A stretch of DNA of 64,000 nt from Streptomyces sp. NBC_00708 (GCA_036226585.1 CP108997.1:744001-808000), one strand, 5' to 3'; counted from the stretch's first letter, positions 9,320-18,229 are shown. Translations and numbers: made by a program. The notes: generated from the sequence alone by a model not told the origin.

Positions 9320-10796
9320 GGACGGCGAGGTCCGCGACATCATCCTCCTGGCCCGCAACGCCGTGGCCCGTGCGTACGCGGCGTCCCGGTTTCCCGAGGA
9401 CGCCGTGCCCCCGTGGACGGGACCGGTGCCGCTGTTCGAACGCATCCCCTCACTGGCCTCCACCGCCATCCCGGGGATGCTGGCGGACGCGTACCACCGG
9501 CGCACGCCGCAGCAGAGCGACGCGGTGGAGTGGCTGGTGCGCACCCGCACGGGTCCGGTGCGGATCAGTGTGGAGGTGCGGATCGCGCCCTGCGGCGACC
9601 ACTTCCTGCTCACCTGGGAGCCCGGCGGCCGGCTCCGTATGGCCACCGCGGCCCAGCAGTTGGTCCGCACGTGCTGGGTGGAGTGGAACCTCGCCGACGA
9701 GGGCATCCAGCCGTCCCGGGGGTTCCGCAAGGTACTGGGCCTCGCCGAGGAAGCCCCGCTGCCCAGCCTCTTCGACCTGGCCGCGGCCGCCACACCGGAC
9801 AGCCGGTCCACGCTGTACCAGGCGCTGTACGACGTCATCCTGCGCAAGCGCACCACCGACTGCGAGCTGCGTTTCGAGGGCGGCGAGCGGGTGTTCCGGA
9901 TGGTCGCGGAACCCGTGCGCATCGTCCCAGGCGGCCTGGTGTGGGCGCTGCGGGCCGTCCTCATCGACGTCACCACGGACCGGCGGCGGCGCGAGGCGGC
10001 CCAGCGGGCCGAGCGCGACGCGCGCCGGGAGCACGAGCGCGCCGAGGCCGTCGCGGAGATCGCGGACGTCCTGCGTGAGGCGGTGCTGCCCCACTTCCAG
10101 GACGAGCTGGAGACCTACGGCCTGGAGGCGGCGGCCGTCTACCGCCCCGACGCGCCCGGGGCCGGGGTCGGCGGCGACTGGTACAAGGCCCGCGGCCTGC
10201 CCGACGGCCGCCTCCTGGTCGCGCTGGGCGACGCCCGGGGCCACGGCCTGGCAGCGGTGACCCTGATGGCCAAACTCCGGTACGCGCTCGCGGGCCTGGC
10301 GTACACCTCGCAACCCGTCGAGCTGCTGACCCAGTGGCTCAACGAGGTCGCCTGCGCCGACGACAGGGAGTCCACGGCCACCGCGATCATCGCCCGCTAC
10401 CACCCGGATCTCAGCGTGCTGCGCTGGACCTGTGCCGGGCATCCGCGCCCCGTCCTCCTGCGCGACGGCCGCGCGACCCAGCTCCCGGCGCCGGCCGGAG
10501 GTCCCGGCCTCACGCTGGGCGTCATGCCGAACACGGTCTACAGCGCCACGGAGACCCCGCTGGAGACCGGCGACATCGTGCTCATGTACTCGGACGGACT
10601 GACCGAGCGCCGCCCGGCCGACCCGGACGCGGACACGCGCCGCTTCCTGCAGGCGGCGGAATGCTGCTTCCGGGAGACCGCCCCGGGCGCGGGCCACGCC
10701 GGGCTCCAGCACTACGCCGAACGGCTCGTCGGCCACCTGGACGGCCCGCACCGCACCGACGACGCGACGCTCCTCGCGCTGCGCCGGACCGTCTAG
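9309..10796 (+). CDS. SpoIIE-type PP2C serine/threonine phosphatase with PAS domain (5' end frameshifted)
   Basis: This part encodes the PAS domain (continuing from the upstream frame), a second sensory region, a short charged coiled segment rich in Arg/Glu (about residues 220-245 from the GTG at 9309), and a C-terminal SpoIIE/PP2C phosphatase domain. The metal-binding signatures GVGGDWY, GDARGHG and YSDGLTE are all intact. Streptomyces carry many such PAS/GAF-SpoIIE proteins, which dephosphorylate anti-anti-sigma factors of SpoIIAA type (family knowledge). As the frame stands, translation from GTG 9309 would lack the start of the PAS domain. The catalytic part is undamaged, which argues for a recent mutation or base-call error. 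Confidence 0.8.
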   Translation: MVGEDGEVRDIILLARNAVARAYAASRFPEDAVPPWTGPVPLFERIPSLASTAIPGMLADAYHRRTPQQSDAVEWLVRTRTGPVRISVEVRIAPCGDHFLLTWEPGGRLRMATAAQQLVRTCWVEWNLADEGIQPSRGFRKVLGLAEEAPLPSLFDLAAAATPDSRSTLYQALYDVILRKRTTDCELRFEGGERVFRMVAEPVRIVPGGLVWALRAVLIDVTTDRRRREAAQRAERDARREHERAEAVAEIADVLREAVLPHFQDELETYGLEAAAVYRPDAPGAGVGGDWYKARGLPDGRLLVALGDARGHGLAAVTLMAKLRYALAGLAYTSQPVELLTQWLNEVACADDRESTATAIIARYHPDLSVLRWTCAGHPRPVLLRDGRATQLPAPAGGPGLTLGVMPNTVYSATETPLETGDIVLMYSDGLTERRPADPDADTRRFLQAAECCFRETAPGAGHAGLQHYAERLVGHLDGPHRTDDATLLALRRTV

Positions 10797-10872
10797 GCGG
10801 CGCCCGGGGGCGATGTCAGTCGGCTCCCGTATTCTTCCGGCCGTTGCTCACCGCCTGGAAGGAACCGAAGAG

Positions 10873-12381
10873 TTGACCGGCCTGACCGCCTTTCCGCTGC
10901 CGTTTCAAGCCTCCCGCTCCGCGTTGTACGCGAAGCCCCGCACCCTGCGGGAGCTGGAGATGATCACGTGCAGCGCGCACCTCCGGGCGAAGCCGGGATG
11001 GTTCGACAAGATGAACGACCCCGACATCGTCGCCCGGTGGACGCGGGAGGCGATGGCCCAGGGGCTCACCGAGGCGCAGGTCCGCTTCGTCCTGGCCGAA
11101 CTCGCGCGCTACACGGAGCTGCGGGACGCCCGGACCGGCATCGAGGTCTCCGCCGTCGACGGCGTGTGGCAGTCGGACACGCTGATCGACGACGAACTGC
11201 GGGCCCGGCTCCGCGAGGCGGTCCGGGTGCTGGAGGAGGTCCCGGAAGAGGAGAAGGACTGGCATCCGGGCTCGGACGGCCAGGTGCTCGACCTCGTGCA
11301 CCCCTCGCTGTTCTGCCTGGTACGGGGGGTGAGCGGCGGGCCGGAGCGGGCGTGGGAGAACCCGACGCCGCACTACTGGAAGCACGAGTTCTCGGAGACG
11401 TTCCAGTGGCTGCCCACGGACGTCGAGGTCGGCGCGGACGGCAAGGTCGCGTTCCGTTCGTACGTGAACAACGTCCACCCCGAGGACCATCGCGAACTGG
11501 CCGCCGTGCTGCCCGACCTGTTCGGCCGCATGCGCCCGCTGCTGGAGAACGTGCTCACGGATCTGCGGCACCCGCGGCCTCTGCGGATCAAGATCAACCC
11601 CTATGGCTGGTACGACTCCGAGCCGGAGTACCCGGAGGAGGACGACTTCAGCGACAAGGAGGCGTACGAGGAAGCGGTCCAGGCGCACGACGAGGCCATG
11701 GACGACTGGTACCAGAACCGGGAGCCGGTCATCCCGGACGCCCCCGAGTACGCCCCGCCCGCGCTGCCGGACGGATTCGCCCCGGTCGACCTGCGCGGAC
11801 GCCGCCTCCAGGTCATCGTCAAGCTCGCCACCATCCACCTCACCCCGGAGAAGCCCGAGTACGCCGGCGGTTCCTGGCACGTCGAGGGGATGCTGAACGA
11901 GCGGATCGTGTCGACCGGCATCTACTACTGGGACAGCGAGAACATCACGGAGAGCCGGCTGAGCTTCCGGACCGCGCTCGACGACCCGGAGTACGAGCAG
12001 AACGACAACAACGGCGTGCGTGACGCGTACGGCCTGGTGGACGAGGACGCGCTGAACCAGGTGATGGGCTCGGCCGCGACCCCGGCGGGCCGCTGCCTGG
12101 CGTTCCCGAACGTCCTGCAGCACCGGGTCGGCCCGTTCGGTCTCGCGGACCCCTCCCGCCCCGGGTACCGCAAGATCCTCGCGTTCTTCCTGGTCGACCC
12201 GGAGCGGCCGATCGTCTCGACCTCCGACATACCGCCGCAGCAGCCCTGGGCCGGCACCTCGACCATGACGCTCGAACAGGCGGAGGAGTACCGCGAGCAG
12301 CTCATGCGGGAGCGGAAGTTCTTCGTCGACGAGCACAACGAGCAGCTCTACGAGCGGGAGTTCTCCCTCTGCGAGCACTGA
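10873..12381 (+). CDS. DUF4246 domain-containing protein
   Basis: This 502-residue cytoplasmic protein belongs to the DUF4246 family, best known from fungi and present in some actinomycetes. No function is established. I notice a spacing that could be a double-stranded beta-helix iron site: His336 and Glu338 in GSWHVEG, a distal His417 in NVLQHRVGPF, and a basic RK pair at 433-434. This recalls the HxE...H...R set of 2-oxoglutarate/Fe(II) oxygenases (inference). The start was placed at TTG 10873, with GGAAGGA upstream and G/C-rich third positions from there on. An in-frame ATG at 10813 would add 20 codons with atypical, A/T-rich third positions. Confidence 0.8.
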   Translation: MTGLTAFPLPFQASRSALYAKPRTLRELEMITCSAHLRAKPGWFDKMNDPDIVARWTREAMAQGLTEAQVRFVLAELARYTELRDARTGIEVSAVDGVWQSDTLIDDELRARLREAVRVLEEVPEEEKDWHPGSDGQVLDLVHPSLFCLVRGVSGGPERAWENPTPHYWKHEFSETFQWLPTDVEVGADGKVAFRSYVNNVHPEDHRELAAVLPDLFGRMRPLLENVLTDLRHPRPLRIKINPYGWYDSEPEYPEEDDFSDKEAYEEAVQAHDEAMDDWYQNREPVIPDAPEYAPPALPDGFAPVDLRGRRLQVIVKLATIHLTPEKPEYAGGSWHVEGMLNERIVSTGIYYWDSENITESRLSFRTALDDPEYEQNDNNGVRDAYGLVDEDALNQVMGSAATPAGRCLAFPNVLQHRVGPFGLADPSRPGYRKILAFFLVDPERPIVSTSDIPPQQPWAGTSTMTLEQAEEYREQLMRERKFFVDEHNEQLYEREFSLCEH

Positions 12382-12392
12382 GCCGCTCGCAC

Positions 12393-12425
12393 GCCTCCGG
12401 GCCGGGTCGGTCCCGGCCCGGAGGC
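12393..12425. terminator. Bidirectional hairpin terminator
   Basis: A perfect 14-bp inverted repeat (12393-12406 with 12412-12425) encloses a 5-base loop, between the convergent DUF4246 and PIG-L genes. There is no U-tract, as is common for Streptomyces terminators. Confidence 0.8.
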
Positions 12426-12440
12426 GACGGTCCGGCAGGA

Positions 12441-13274
12441 TCAGCGCAGACCGGCGAAGAGGTCGTTCTCGGGCACGGCGGCGTCGGTGGTGTCCTTGAC
12501 GCGTACGAAGGTCTCCATGCCCATCAGCTCAGCGAACCGCTCCTTGCCCATCTTGAGGAAGAAGATGTTCTCGCCCTGGCTGGCGTGCGCGGCCAGCGAG
12601 TCGAACTTCTGGCCGCTGAACGCGGTGGTGTCCACCCAGGTGGTGATCTCCTCGTCGGGGAGACCGATCTCGGCCATCGCGGCGGCCTCCTCCGGGTCGG
12701 GCTCCGGCATGTCCTCGCCGAACTCCCGCATCGTCTCCCCGAAGCGCTGCATCATCGAGCGCGGCGCCGTCGTCCAGTAGACCTTCGGCGTCAGCTCGGT
12801 CATCTCCAGTGCCGCCATGGTGATGCGGTTGGCCTGGATGTGGTCGGGGTGGCCGTAGAAGCCGTTCTCGTCATAGGTGACGACCACATCGGGCCGGTAG
12901 CGCTCCATCAGCGCCGCGAGCCGTGCGGCGCCCTCCTCCACGGGGGTCCGCCAGAAGGAATGAGGGGCGTCGTTGCCCGGCCAGCCCATCATCCCGGAGT
13001 CGGCGTAGTCCAGCGTCTCCAGGTCGCTGATCTTCAGCACCTCGCAACTGGCCTCCAGCTCCCGGCGCCGCATCACGGCGACGGCCGCCGGATCGTGCCC
13101 GGGGTCACCCGGCTTGCTGCCTCCGGGCCCATCACCGCAACCGCCGTCGGTACAGGTCACCAGCACCGTGCGGATGCCTTCCGCCGCATACCGGGCGAGG
13201 ACGCCACCGGTGCTGGTGGCCTCGTCGTCTGGGTGGGCGTGCACTGCCATGAGCGTCAACGGCCGGTCGGTCAT
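12441..13274 (-). CDS. PIG-L (LmbE-like) family deacetylase
   Basis: This 277-residue zinc-dependent de-N-acetylase-fold protein has the N-terminal AHPDDE motif (LMAVHAHPDDEATSTGG, near residues 8-24) that binds zinc and supplies the general base. The distal HPDH motif is in YGHPDHIQANR. The family includes the mycothiol enzymes MshB and Mca and antibiotic-pathway deacetylases. This protein follows the generic actinobacterial PIG-L layout, and I cannot name its substrate. The ATG at 13274 has a GAAGGA ribosome site eight bases upstream, which decides against longer in-frame starts. Confidence 0.85.
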   Translation of the reverse strand: MTDRPLTLMAVHAHPDDEATSTGGVLARYAAEGIRTVLVTCTDGGCGDGPGGSKPGDPGHDPAAVAVMRRRELEASCEVLKISDLETLDYADSGMMGWPGNDAPHSFWRTPVEEGAARLAALMERYRPDVVVTYDENGFYGHPDHIQANRITMAALEMTELTPKVYWTTAPRSMMQRFGETMREFGEDMPEPDPEEAAAMAEIGLPDEEITTWVDTTAFSGQKFDSLAAHASQGENIFFLKMGKERFAELMGMETFVRVKDTTDAAVPENDLFAGLR

Positions 13275-13466
13275 GTCATGGTCCTTCTGTTTGATCACAC
13301 CTGGATACGGACACACGGCGGACCGCCGCGCTCCAGGGCCCCGGACTCCGGCGGTGCTCCCGCCCGTACGGTTCCGGCCCCCGCTCGATGCAACCGCGCC
13401 GGCCGGACCGGCTGTTCCCGGCACGGGAAAGTCGGGGTGCCGCAGCCGCCCGGACCGCCGCGCCGG

Positions 13467-14126
13467 TCACTCGTACCGGTAGGTCAGCGAATCCGCCTCG
13501 GCCTGCTCGATGTCGGCGATCGTCAGCTCCGGCATCCGCAGCTGTGCCAGCGTCACCTCGGCGGAGGTCGGCTGCGCGTCGGCCGCGAGCCACTGCTCCG
13601 GCTTCCAGGCTCCACTGCGCAGGAGCGACTTGGGGCAGTGCGGGTAGACCTCCTCGATGCCCACCACCAGCGCACTGGCAGGCGGCTTGCCCACAGGCGT
13701 CAGCTGCGACAGCAGCTCCGGCCGCGTGGAGACACAGGCCCGCCCGTTCACCCGGAGCGTCGTGGTGCGCCCGGGGACGACGAACAGCAGCCCGGCCCGC
13801 CCGGTGGCGATGACGTTCTGCAGGGTGTCCAGCCGCTTGTTGCCGGTCGCGTCCGGTATCGCCACGGTCCGCGCGTCGAGTACGGCCACGAACCCGGCGG
13901 GCCCGCCACGCGGCGAAACGTCGCAGCGGCCCTCCTCATCGGCGCTGGCGACCAGAACGAGCGACGAGCAGGCGATCAGCTTCCGTGTCTGCTCCGTGAG
14001 TTCGGTCATCTGCTTACGCAGAGCGGTCTCCTTCGGCACCTCGTAGGCCCGGCGCAGGGCCTCCTGGTCACACAGGGCGTCCGCACGCAGCGAGTCGAAT
14101 GCACTACCGGTAGAAAGGGTCGTCAT
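13467..14126 (-). CDS. Pyridoxamine 5'-phosphate oxidase-family FMN-binding protein (MSMEG_1061-like)
   Basis: This 219-residue protein has a split-barrel flavin-binding fold. The central region, VLVASADEEGRCDVSPRGGP followed by a PDATGNKRLDTLQN segment, is typical of the FMN-dependent MSMEG_1061-type branch of the PPOX superfamily. Such proteins bind FMN or F420 and are thought to act as redox enzymes or flavin carriers; the substrate is unknown. A TAGGGT hexamer ends seven bases before the ATG and may be a -10 for a very short leader. It is divergent from the FKBP gene across 112 bases. Confidence 0.8.
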   Translation of the reverse strand: MTTLSTGSAFDSLRADALCDQEALRRAYEVPKETALRKQMTELTEQTRKLIACSSLVLVASADEEGRCDVSPRGGPAGFVAVLDARTVAIPDATGNKRLDTLQNVIATGRAGLLFVVPGRTTTLRVNGRACVSTRPELLSQLTPVGKPPASALVVGIEEVYPHCPKSLLRSGAWKPEQWLAADAQPTSAEVTLAQLRMPELTIADIEQAEADSLTYRYE

Positions 14127-14238
14127 GCCCTCGACCCTAGGCGAGGCGCGCAGCCGGTAGCGTGATCGCCTGCCGCGTGGAACCTCCGTACGGCAGGCCG
14201 CCCCGTACGGGTCCGGCGCAGCGAGCGAAGGGACCGTG

Positions 14239-14622
14239 ATGAGCGAACCGACGAAGCCCGGAATCGAGGTTCCGGAGGGTGACGCACCCGCCGAGCTGAC
14301 CGTCCGGGACCTCGTGGCCGGGGACGGACCCGAGGCACGGCCGGGCCGGGTCGTCCAGATCCACTATGTGGGGGTCGCGTTCGCGTCGGGCAAGGAGTTC
14401 GACTCCTCCTGGGAGCAGGACGTGCCGTTCAAGTTCGCCGTGGGCGGCGGCAAGGCGATCAAGGGCCTGGACCGGGGCGTACGGGGAATGAGGCCCGGCG
14501 GCCGCCGCGAGATCATCGTTCCTCCGCGCCTGGGCTACGGCAAGCAGTCCCCCTCGTACCTGATCCCGCCGGGCTCAACGCTGATCTTCGTCGTGGACCT
14601 GCTCACGGTCGTGGGCCCGTAG
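14239..14622 (+). CDS. FKBP-type peptidyl-prolyl cis-trans isomerase
   Basis: This 127-residue single-domain cytoplasmic FKBP has no signal peptide. The core YVGVAFASGKEFDSSW, FAVGGGKAIKGLDRGVRGM and LGYGKQSP segments match the family's active-site strands, flap and loop. A Leu replaces the Trp that normally lines the pocket floor (GLDRGV instead of GWDQGV), as in several bacterial FKBPs. The ATG at 14239 is preferred over the GTG immediately before it; GAAGGGA is the ribosome site. The last 48 bases overlap tail-to-tail with the regulator gene on the other strand. Confidence 0.9.
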   Translation: MSEPTKPGIEVPEGDAPAELTVRDLVAGDGPEARPGRVVQIHYVGVAFASGKEFDSSWEQDVPFKFAVGGGKAIKGLDRGVRGMRPGGRREIIVPPRLGYGKQSPSYLIPPGSTLIFVVDLLTVVGP

Positions 14623-15279
14623 GGGCGGCTGCTTCGTGTAGTTGTACACGGTCGCCCGGGAGACACCCAGCTGGTCGGCGATGAGCTGGGCGGAGCCGCG
14701 GGTCTCGAAGAAGCCCTCGCGATGCAGCTGCCGGACCAGCTCGTTCTTCTGGTCGCGGTTGAGGCCGCGCGGAGTGCTGGAGCGCCGCGCTGCGAACGAG
14801 TCGATGGCGGACCGGAGTTCGCGGTCACCCCGGTCGCGCAGCGTCTCCAGGACCTCGCCCTGGGGCTGGACCTCCGTGGCGACGAGGTTGGCCAGGGTCA
14901 GGGCCAGCGGCGACAGCGTGCTGACGTCCAGGTTCAGGCACAGGGCCGCGACATAGCGGCCCTCGGCGTTCTTGATGCCGATCGACGTGCTCTTGGCGGG
15001 GCGTCCGTCGGGGAACCGGTTGCTGTAGTTCTGGACCACGCCGGGGTAGTCGGGGTCAGCGATGCGGCGCAGGCCCAGTTCGGTGGCGGGGTCGCCCACC
15101 TGCCGTCCGGACAGGTTGTTCTCGATGGCACGGATCGCGTGGTCGGGCCGGCGCAGATCGTGCAGGACGACCTCGCAGAGGCCGGGGAACATGCGCCCGA
15201 TGGCGACAGCGATGCGCTCGGCCTCCTGTACGAGGTGCTCGTCGTCCCCGCCCGTGGGCCGGTCGGTGCGGCCGGTCAC
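14575..15279 (-). CDS. YheO-type PAS / DauR-like HTH transcriptional regulator
   Basis: The 234 residues show a YheO-like PAS domain (about 15-130, including HDLRRPDHAIRAIENNLSGR) and a C-terminal helix-turn-helix (about 175-220, QLGVSRATVYNYTK). This is the domain order of DauR, the D-arginine utilisation regulator of Pseudomonas, and its relatives. Its ATG overlaps the stop of the upstream PLP-enzyme gene (ATGA at 15276-15279), so the pair is translationally coupled. The regulator probably senses the enzyme's substrate or product amino acid and controls this operon (inference). Confidence 0.85.
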   Translation of the reverse strand: MTGRTDRPTGGDDEHLVQEAERIAVAIGRMFPGLCEVVLHDLRRPDHAIRAIENNLSGRQVGDPATELGLRRIADPDYPGVVQNYSNRFPDGRPAKSTSIGIKNAEGRYVAALCLNLDVSTLSPLALTLANLVATEVQPQGEVLETLRDRGDRELRSAIDSFAARRSSTPRGLNRDQKNELVRQLHREGFFETRGSAQLIADQLGVSRATVYNYTKQPPLRAHDREQVHDEDQR

Positions 15280-16460
15280 CGTACGCCGCCCACGTCCCGG
15301 CCGTCGTCGCCGTGTCCGGCGAACACCGCGGCCATCGTCTCGGCGGACTTCAGGCCCGCCCCGGTGAGCACGACCACGGTCGTCTCGCTCGGCGCGATGT
15401 CGCCGGTCGCGATGAAGTAGTCGAGCGTGGCCGCCGCGACGCTGCTGGTCGGCTCGGCGTACAGGCCACGTGCGCTCAGGGCGCGGACCGCGGCATGGAT
15501 CTCCGCCTCGGGCACGGCGTACGCGGCTCCGCCGGAGCGGCGGACGGCCTCCACCGCCTCGGGCAGCCGGACCGGATGGGCGATGGAGGCGCCCTCGGCG
15601 ATCGTCGGCACCCGCTCGCCGCGCGAGTCCGGGTCGACGCCGTTGAGCGTGTCGGCGATGGTCGCCCAGTGCTCGGGCTGCCCGACGAACAGGCGGGGGC
15701 GCCGGTCGATCCGGCCAGCGTCGAGCAGTTCACCGAACGCGAGGTCGCACCCGATGACGTTGCTGCCGGCCCCGGCCACGAGGACCACGTTGTCGGGCGC
15801 GCTGAAGCCGAGGGACTCCCACATCTCGTAGGCGACGGTCTTGGTGCCCTGGATGAACATGGGGTGCCAGTTGTGGCTGGCGTACGGGATCCGCCGCGAC
15901 TGCCGGATCGCCTCGTCCGCGACCTCGTCCCGCGTACCCTCCACGAGTTCGATCTCGGCTCCGTAGGCGCGGGCCTGGAGGATCTTGGCCGCCGAGGTGG
16001 CGGCGGGGACGATGATCTTGGCGCGGATACCGGCAGCGGCGGCGTAGGCGGCGACCGCGGAACCGCCGTTCCCCGAGCTGTCCTCAAGGACGCGGTCGGC
16101 GCCGTGCGCCGCGAGGTGGGAGATCATCACGGATACACCCCGGTCCTTGAAGCTGGAGGTCGGATTGAACCACTCCAGCTTGAAGTGAACGCGCTGGCCG
16201 GCCCAGTCGACCGGGATCATCGGCGTGCACCCTTCACCGAGGCTCACCCTGCTCGCCACCGGGACGGGCAGGGCCGCGTGGTAGCGCCACAACGACCGTT
16301 CCGAGGTGTCGATCTGCTCGGGCCGCAGCCCCGGCAACGCACTGACGGCGAGCGGACTGCCGTCCTCGCCCCGCCAACGGGGATCGTCCAGGGAATAGCG
16401 CCGCCCGGACCGGTCGTACAGGTCGGCGGCCCCGACGGCTGAAGGCTGCTCGGCGTTCAT
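15276..16460 (-). CDS. PLP-dependent threonine synthase/cysteine synthase-like enzyme (fold type II)
   Basis: This 394-residue pyridoxal-phosphate enzyme of the tryptophan-synthase-beta fold has its Schiff-base lysine in PTSSFKDRG (near residue 113). A phosphate-binding glycine loop follows in the SSGNGGSA region, and a conserved C-terminal TGAGLKS. The sequence resembles threonine synthases, but as a stand-alone gene fused by overlap to a DauR-type regulator it is more likely an amino-acid ammonia-lyase or racemase-like catabolic enzyme than the housekeeping threonine synthase (inference). The start at 16460 was chosen as the ATG giving MNAEQPS; longer frames lack a ribosome site. A promoter is visible upstream at 16531-16560. 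Confidence 0.8.
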   Translation of the reverse strand: MNAEQPSAVGAADLYDRSGRRYSLDDPRWRGEDGSPLAVSALPGLRPEQIDTSERSLWRYHAALPVPVASRVSLGEGCTPMIPVDWAGQRVHFKLEWFNPTSSFKDRGVSVMISHLAAHGADRVLEDSSGNGGSAVAAYAAAAGIRAKIIVPAATSAAKILQARAYGAEIELVEGTRDEVADEAIRQSRRIPYASHNWHPMFIQGTKTVAYEMWESLGFSAPDNVVLVAGAGSNVIGCDLAFGELLDAGRIDRRPRLFVGQPEHWATIADTLNGVDPDSRGERVPTIAEGASIAHPVRLPEAVEAVRRSGGAAYAVPEAEIHAAVRALSARGLYAEPTSSVAAATLDYFIATGDIAPSETTVVVLTGAGLKSAETMAAVFAGHGDDGRDVGGVR

Positions 16461-16529
16461 GGGCGGCTCCGGCTTCCCCTCGCTCGACGTGCTGGCGCAT
16501 CGCCGCGTCCGGCGGCGGACATCCACCCT

Positions 16530-16560
16530 CAGATTAGACGCCTGGTCCAGATCTGAACAA
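16530..16560 (-). promoter_or_regulatory. Promoter with dyad upstream of the PLP enzyme-regulator operon
   Basis: On the minus strand, TTGTTC (16560-16555) and TAATCT (16536-16531) are separated by 18 bases. A CAGAT-N16-ATCTG dyad (16530-16555) overlaps both elements and could be the binding site of the DauR-like regulator encoded by the second gene. Confidence 0.5.
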
Positions 16561-16589
16561 GACGTCCAACCTCGCGGCCGGCACCCCGG

Positions 16590-17012
16590 TCACCCCAGGA
16601 AGCTCAACCGCACCTGGCGGCTGCCGTTCGAGACGTTCGTGTCCACCAGGCACACCGACTGCCACGTGCCCAGCTCCAGCCGTCCCGCGATCACCGGCAG
16701 CGTCGCGTGCGGGGGTACCAGCGCCGGGACCACGTGGTCGCGGCCGTGGCCGGGGGTGCCGTGGCGGTGCTGCCAGCGGTCGTCGGCCGGGAGCAGGGTG
16801 TGGAGGGCTGCCAGGAGGTCGGCGTCGCTGCCCGCGCCGGTCTCCAGGACGGCGATGCCGGCGGTGGCGTGCGGGACGAAGATGTTGAGCAGGCCGTCGC
16901 GGCCGGAGGCCGCCCGGGAGAGGAACTGCTCGCAGTCCGGTGTCAGGTCGGTGACGGTCTCCGACGAGCCCGTCGTCAGGTGCAGGACAGTGGTGGTGAA
17001 GGCGGAAGACAT
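16590..17012 (-). CDS. YjbQ/UPF0047 family protein (secondary thiamine-phosphate synthase-like)
   Basis: This 140-residue protein has the normal length of the YjbQ family. Characteristic segments are LNIFVPHATAGIAVLETG, a DDRWQHRHG...GHGRDH histidine-rich stretch, and LELGTWQSVCLVDTN. The E. coli member complements thiamine-phosphate synthase mutants, but the true role is unsettled. The start at 17012 gives MSSAF; an in-frame ATG three codons earlier is equally possible. The gene lies upstream of the PLP-enzyme operon in the same direction, with a separate promoter between them. Confidence 0.85.
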   Translation of the reverse strand: MSSAFTTTVLHLTTGSSETVTDLTPDCEQFLSRAASGRDGLLNIFVPHATAGIAVLETGAGSDADLLAALHTLLPADDRWQHRHGTPGHGRDHVVPALVPPHATLPVIAGRLELGTWQSVCLVDTNVSNGSRQVRLSFLG

Positions 17013-17119
17013 GATTCCCATCCTGCCGTCACCCACGGCCCGAGCCGCTGAACGCGCGTGTGCTGCGCGTCGGGCGGGCGCGGGGGAAGATCCGCGGGCC
17101 CGCCACAGTTGGTAGAAGC

Positions 17120-18229
17120 GTGAACGATATCGGGATGCGCTCGGTGGACGTCGTGGTGATCGGCGCCGGACAGGCGGGGCTGTCGGCCGCGTACCACCTG
17201 CGGCGCGTGGGCCTGGAGCCGGACCGCGACTTCGTGGTCCTCGATCACGCACCGGCTCCCGGCGGCGCATGGCAGCTCCGGTGGCCGTCGCTGACGTACG
17301 GCAAGGTGCACGGCATGCACGCGCTGCCGGGGATGCGGCTGACCGGTGCGGACGACGAGCGGCCCTCGTCCGAGGTCATCGGCGCGTACTTCGACCGGTA
17401 CGAGCGCGCCTTCGGGCTGCGCGTGCACCGGCCCGTCGAGGTCAGCGCCGTACGGGAGGGCGAAGGCGGCCGGCTGCTCGTCGAGACCTCCGAGGGTACG
17501 TACGCCACGCGCGCCCTGATCAACGCCACCGGCACGTGGGACCGGCCCTTCTGGCCGCGCTACCCGGGGCAGGAGACTTTCCGGGGCCGGCAGCTGCACA
17601 CGGCCGGCTACCCGGGCCCGGCCGAGTTCGCCGGGAAGCGGGTGGTCGTGGTCGGCGGCGGGGCCTCCGGTACGCAGCACCTGATGGAGATCGCCGAGGT
17701 GGCGGCGGAGACCCACTGGGTGACACGCCGGCCGCCGGTCTTCCGGGAAGGACCCTTCGGCGAGGACCAGGGGCGGGCGGCCGTGGCCATGGTGGAGGAC
17801 CGGGTGCGTCGGGGACTGCCGCCGCAGAGTGTGGTGAGCGTGACCGGGCTGCCCGTCAACGACGCCATCCGGCGCGCCCGCGAGTCCGGGGTGCTCGACC
17901 GGCTGCCCATGTTCGACCGGATCACGCCGTCCGGTGTCGCCTGGGACGACGGCCGCGGCATCGAGGCCGACGTCATCCTCTGGGCCACCGGCTTCCGCGC
18001 GGCCATCGACCATCTCGCCCCGCTCCGGCTGCGTGAGCGCGGCGGCGGCATCCGGGTCGAAGGCACCAGGGCCGCACGCGATCCGCGCGTCCACCTCGTC
18101 GGCTACGGGCCCTCCGCCAGCACCATCGGCGCCAACCGTGCCGGGCGCGCCGCCGTGCGGGAGATCGTCGAGTTGCTGGAGGGGGAAGCGCCTGATCCGG
18201 CCCTCGCCAGGGACTCCGTGTACGCCTGA
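17120..18229 (+). CDS. FAD/NAD(P)-dependent flavoprotein monooxygenase-like oxidoreductase
   Basis: The 369 residues carry two Rossmann dinucleotide motifs: VIGAGQAG near residue 12 for FAD and VVVGGGASGTQ near residue 177 for NAD(P). Between them is FRGRQLHTAGY, a variant of the flavin-monooxygenase fingerprint FxGxxxHxxxY/W. ILWATGFR lies near the C-terminus. Such proteins oxidise small nucleophilic or carbonyl substrates; no substrate can be deduced. The GTG at 17120 with GAAG just upstream is the chosen start; ATG 17135 is possible. It converges on the MltG-like gene with a gap of only ten bases. Confidence 0.85.
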   Translation: MNDIGMRSVDVVVIGAGQAGLSAAYHLRRVGLEPDRDFVVLDHAPAPGGAWQLRWPSLTYGKVHGMHALPGMRLTGADDERPSSEVIGAYFDRYERAFGLRVHRPVEVSAVREGEGGRLLVETSEGTYATRALINATGTWDRPFWPRYPGQETFRGRQLHTAGYPGPAEFAGKRVVVVGGGASGTQHLMEIAEVAAETHWVTRRPPVFREGPFGEDQGRAAVAMVEDRVRRGLPPQSVVSVTGLPVNDAIRRARESGVLDRLPMFDRITPSGVAWDDGRGIEADVILWATGFRAAIDHLAPLRLRERGGGIRVEGTRAARDPRVHLVGYGPSASTIGANRAGRAAVREIVELLEGEAPDPALARDSVYA

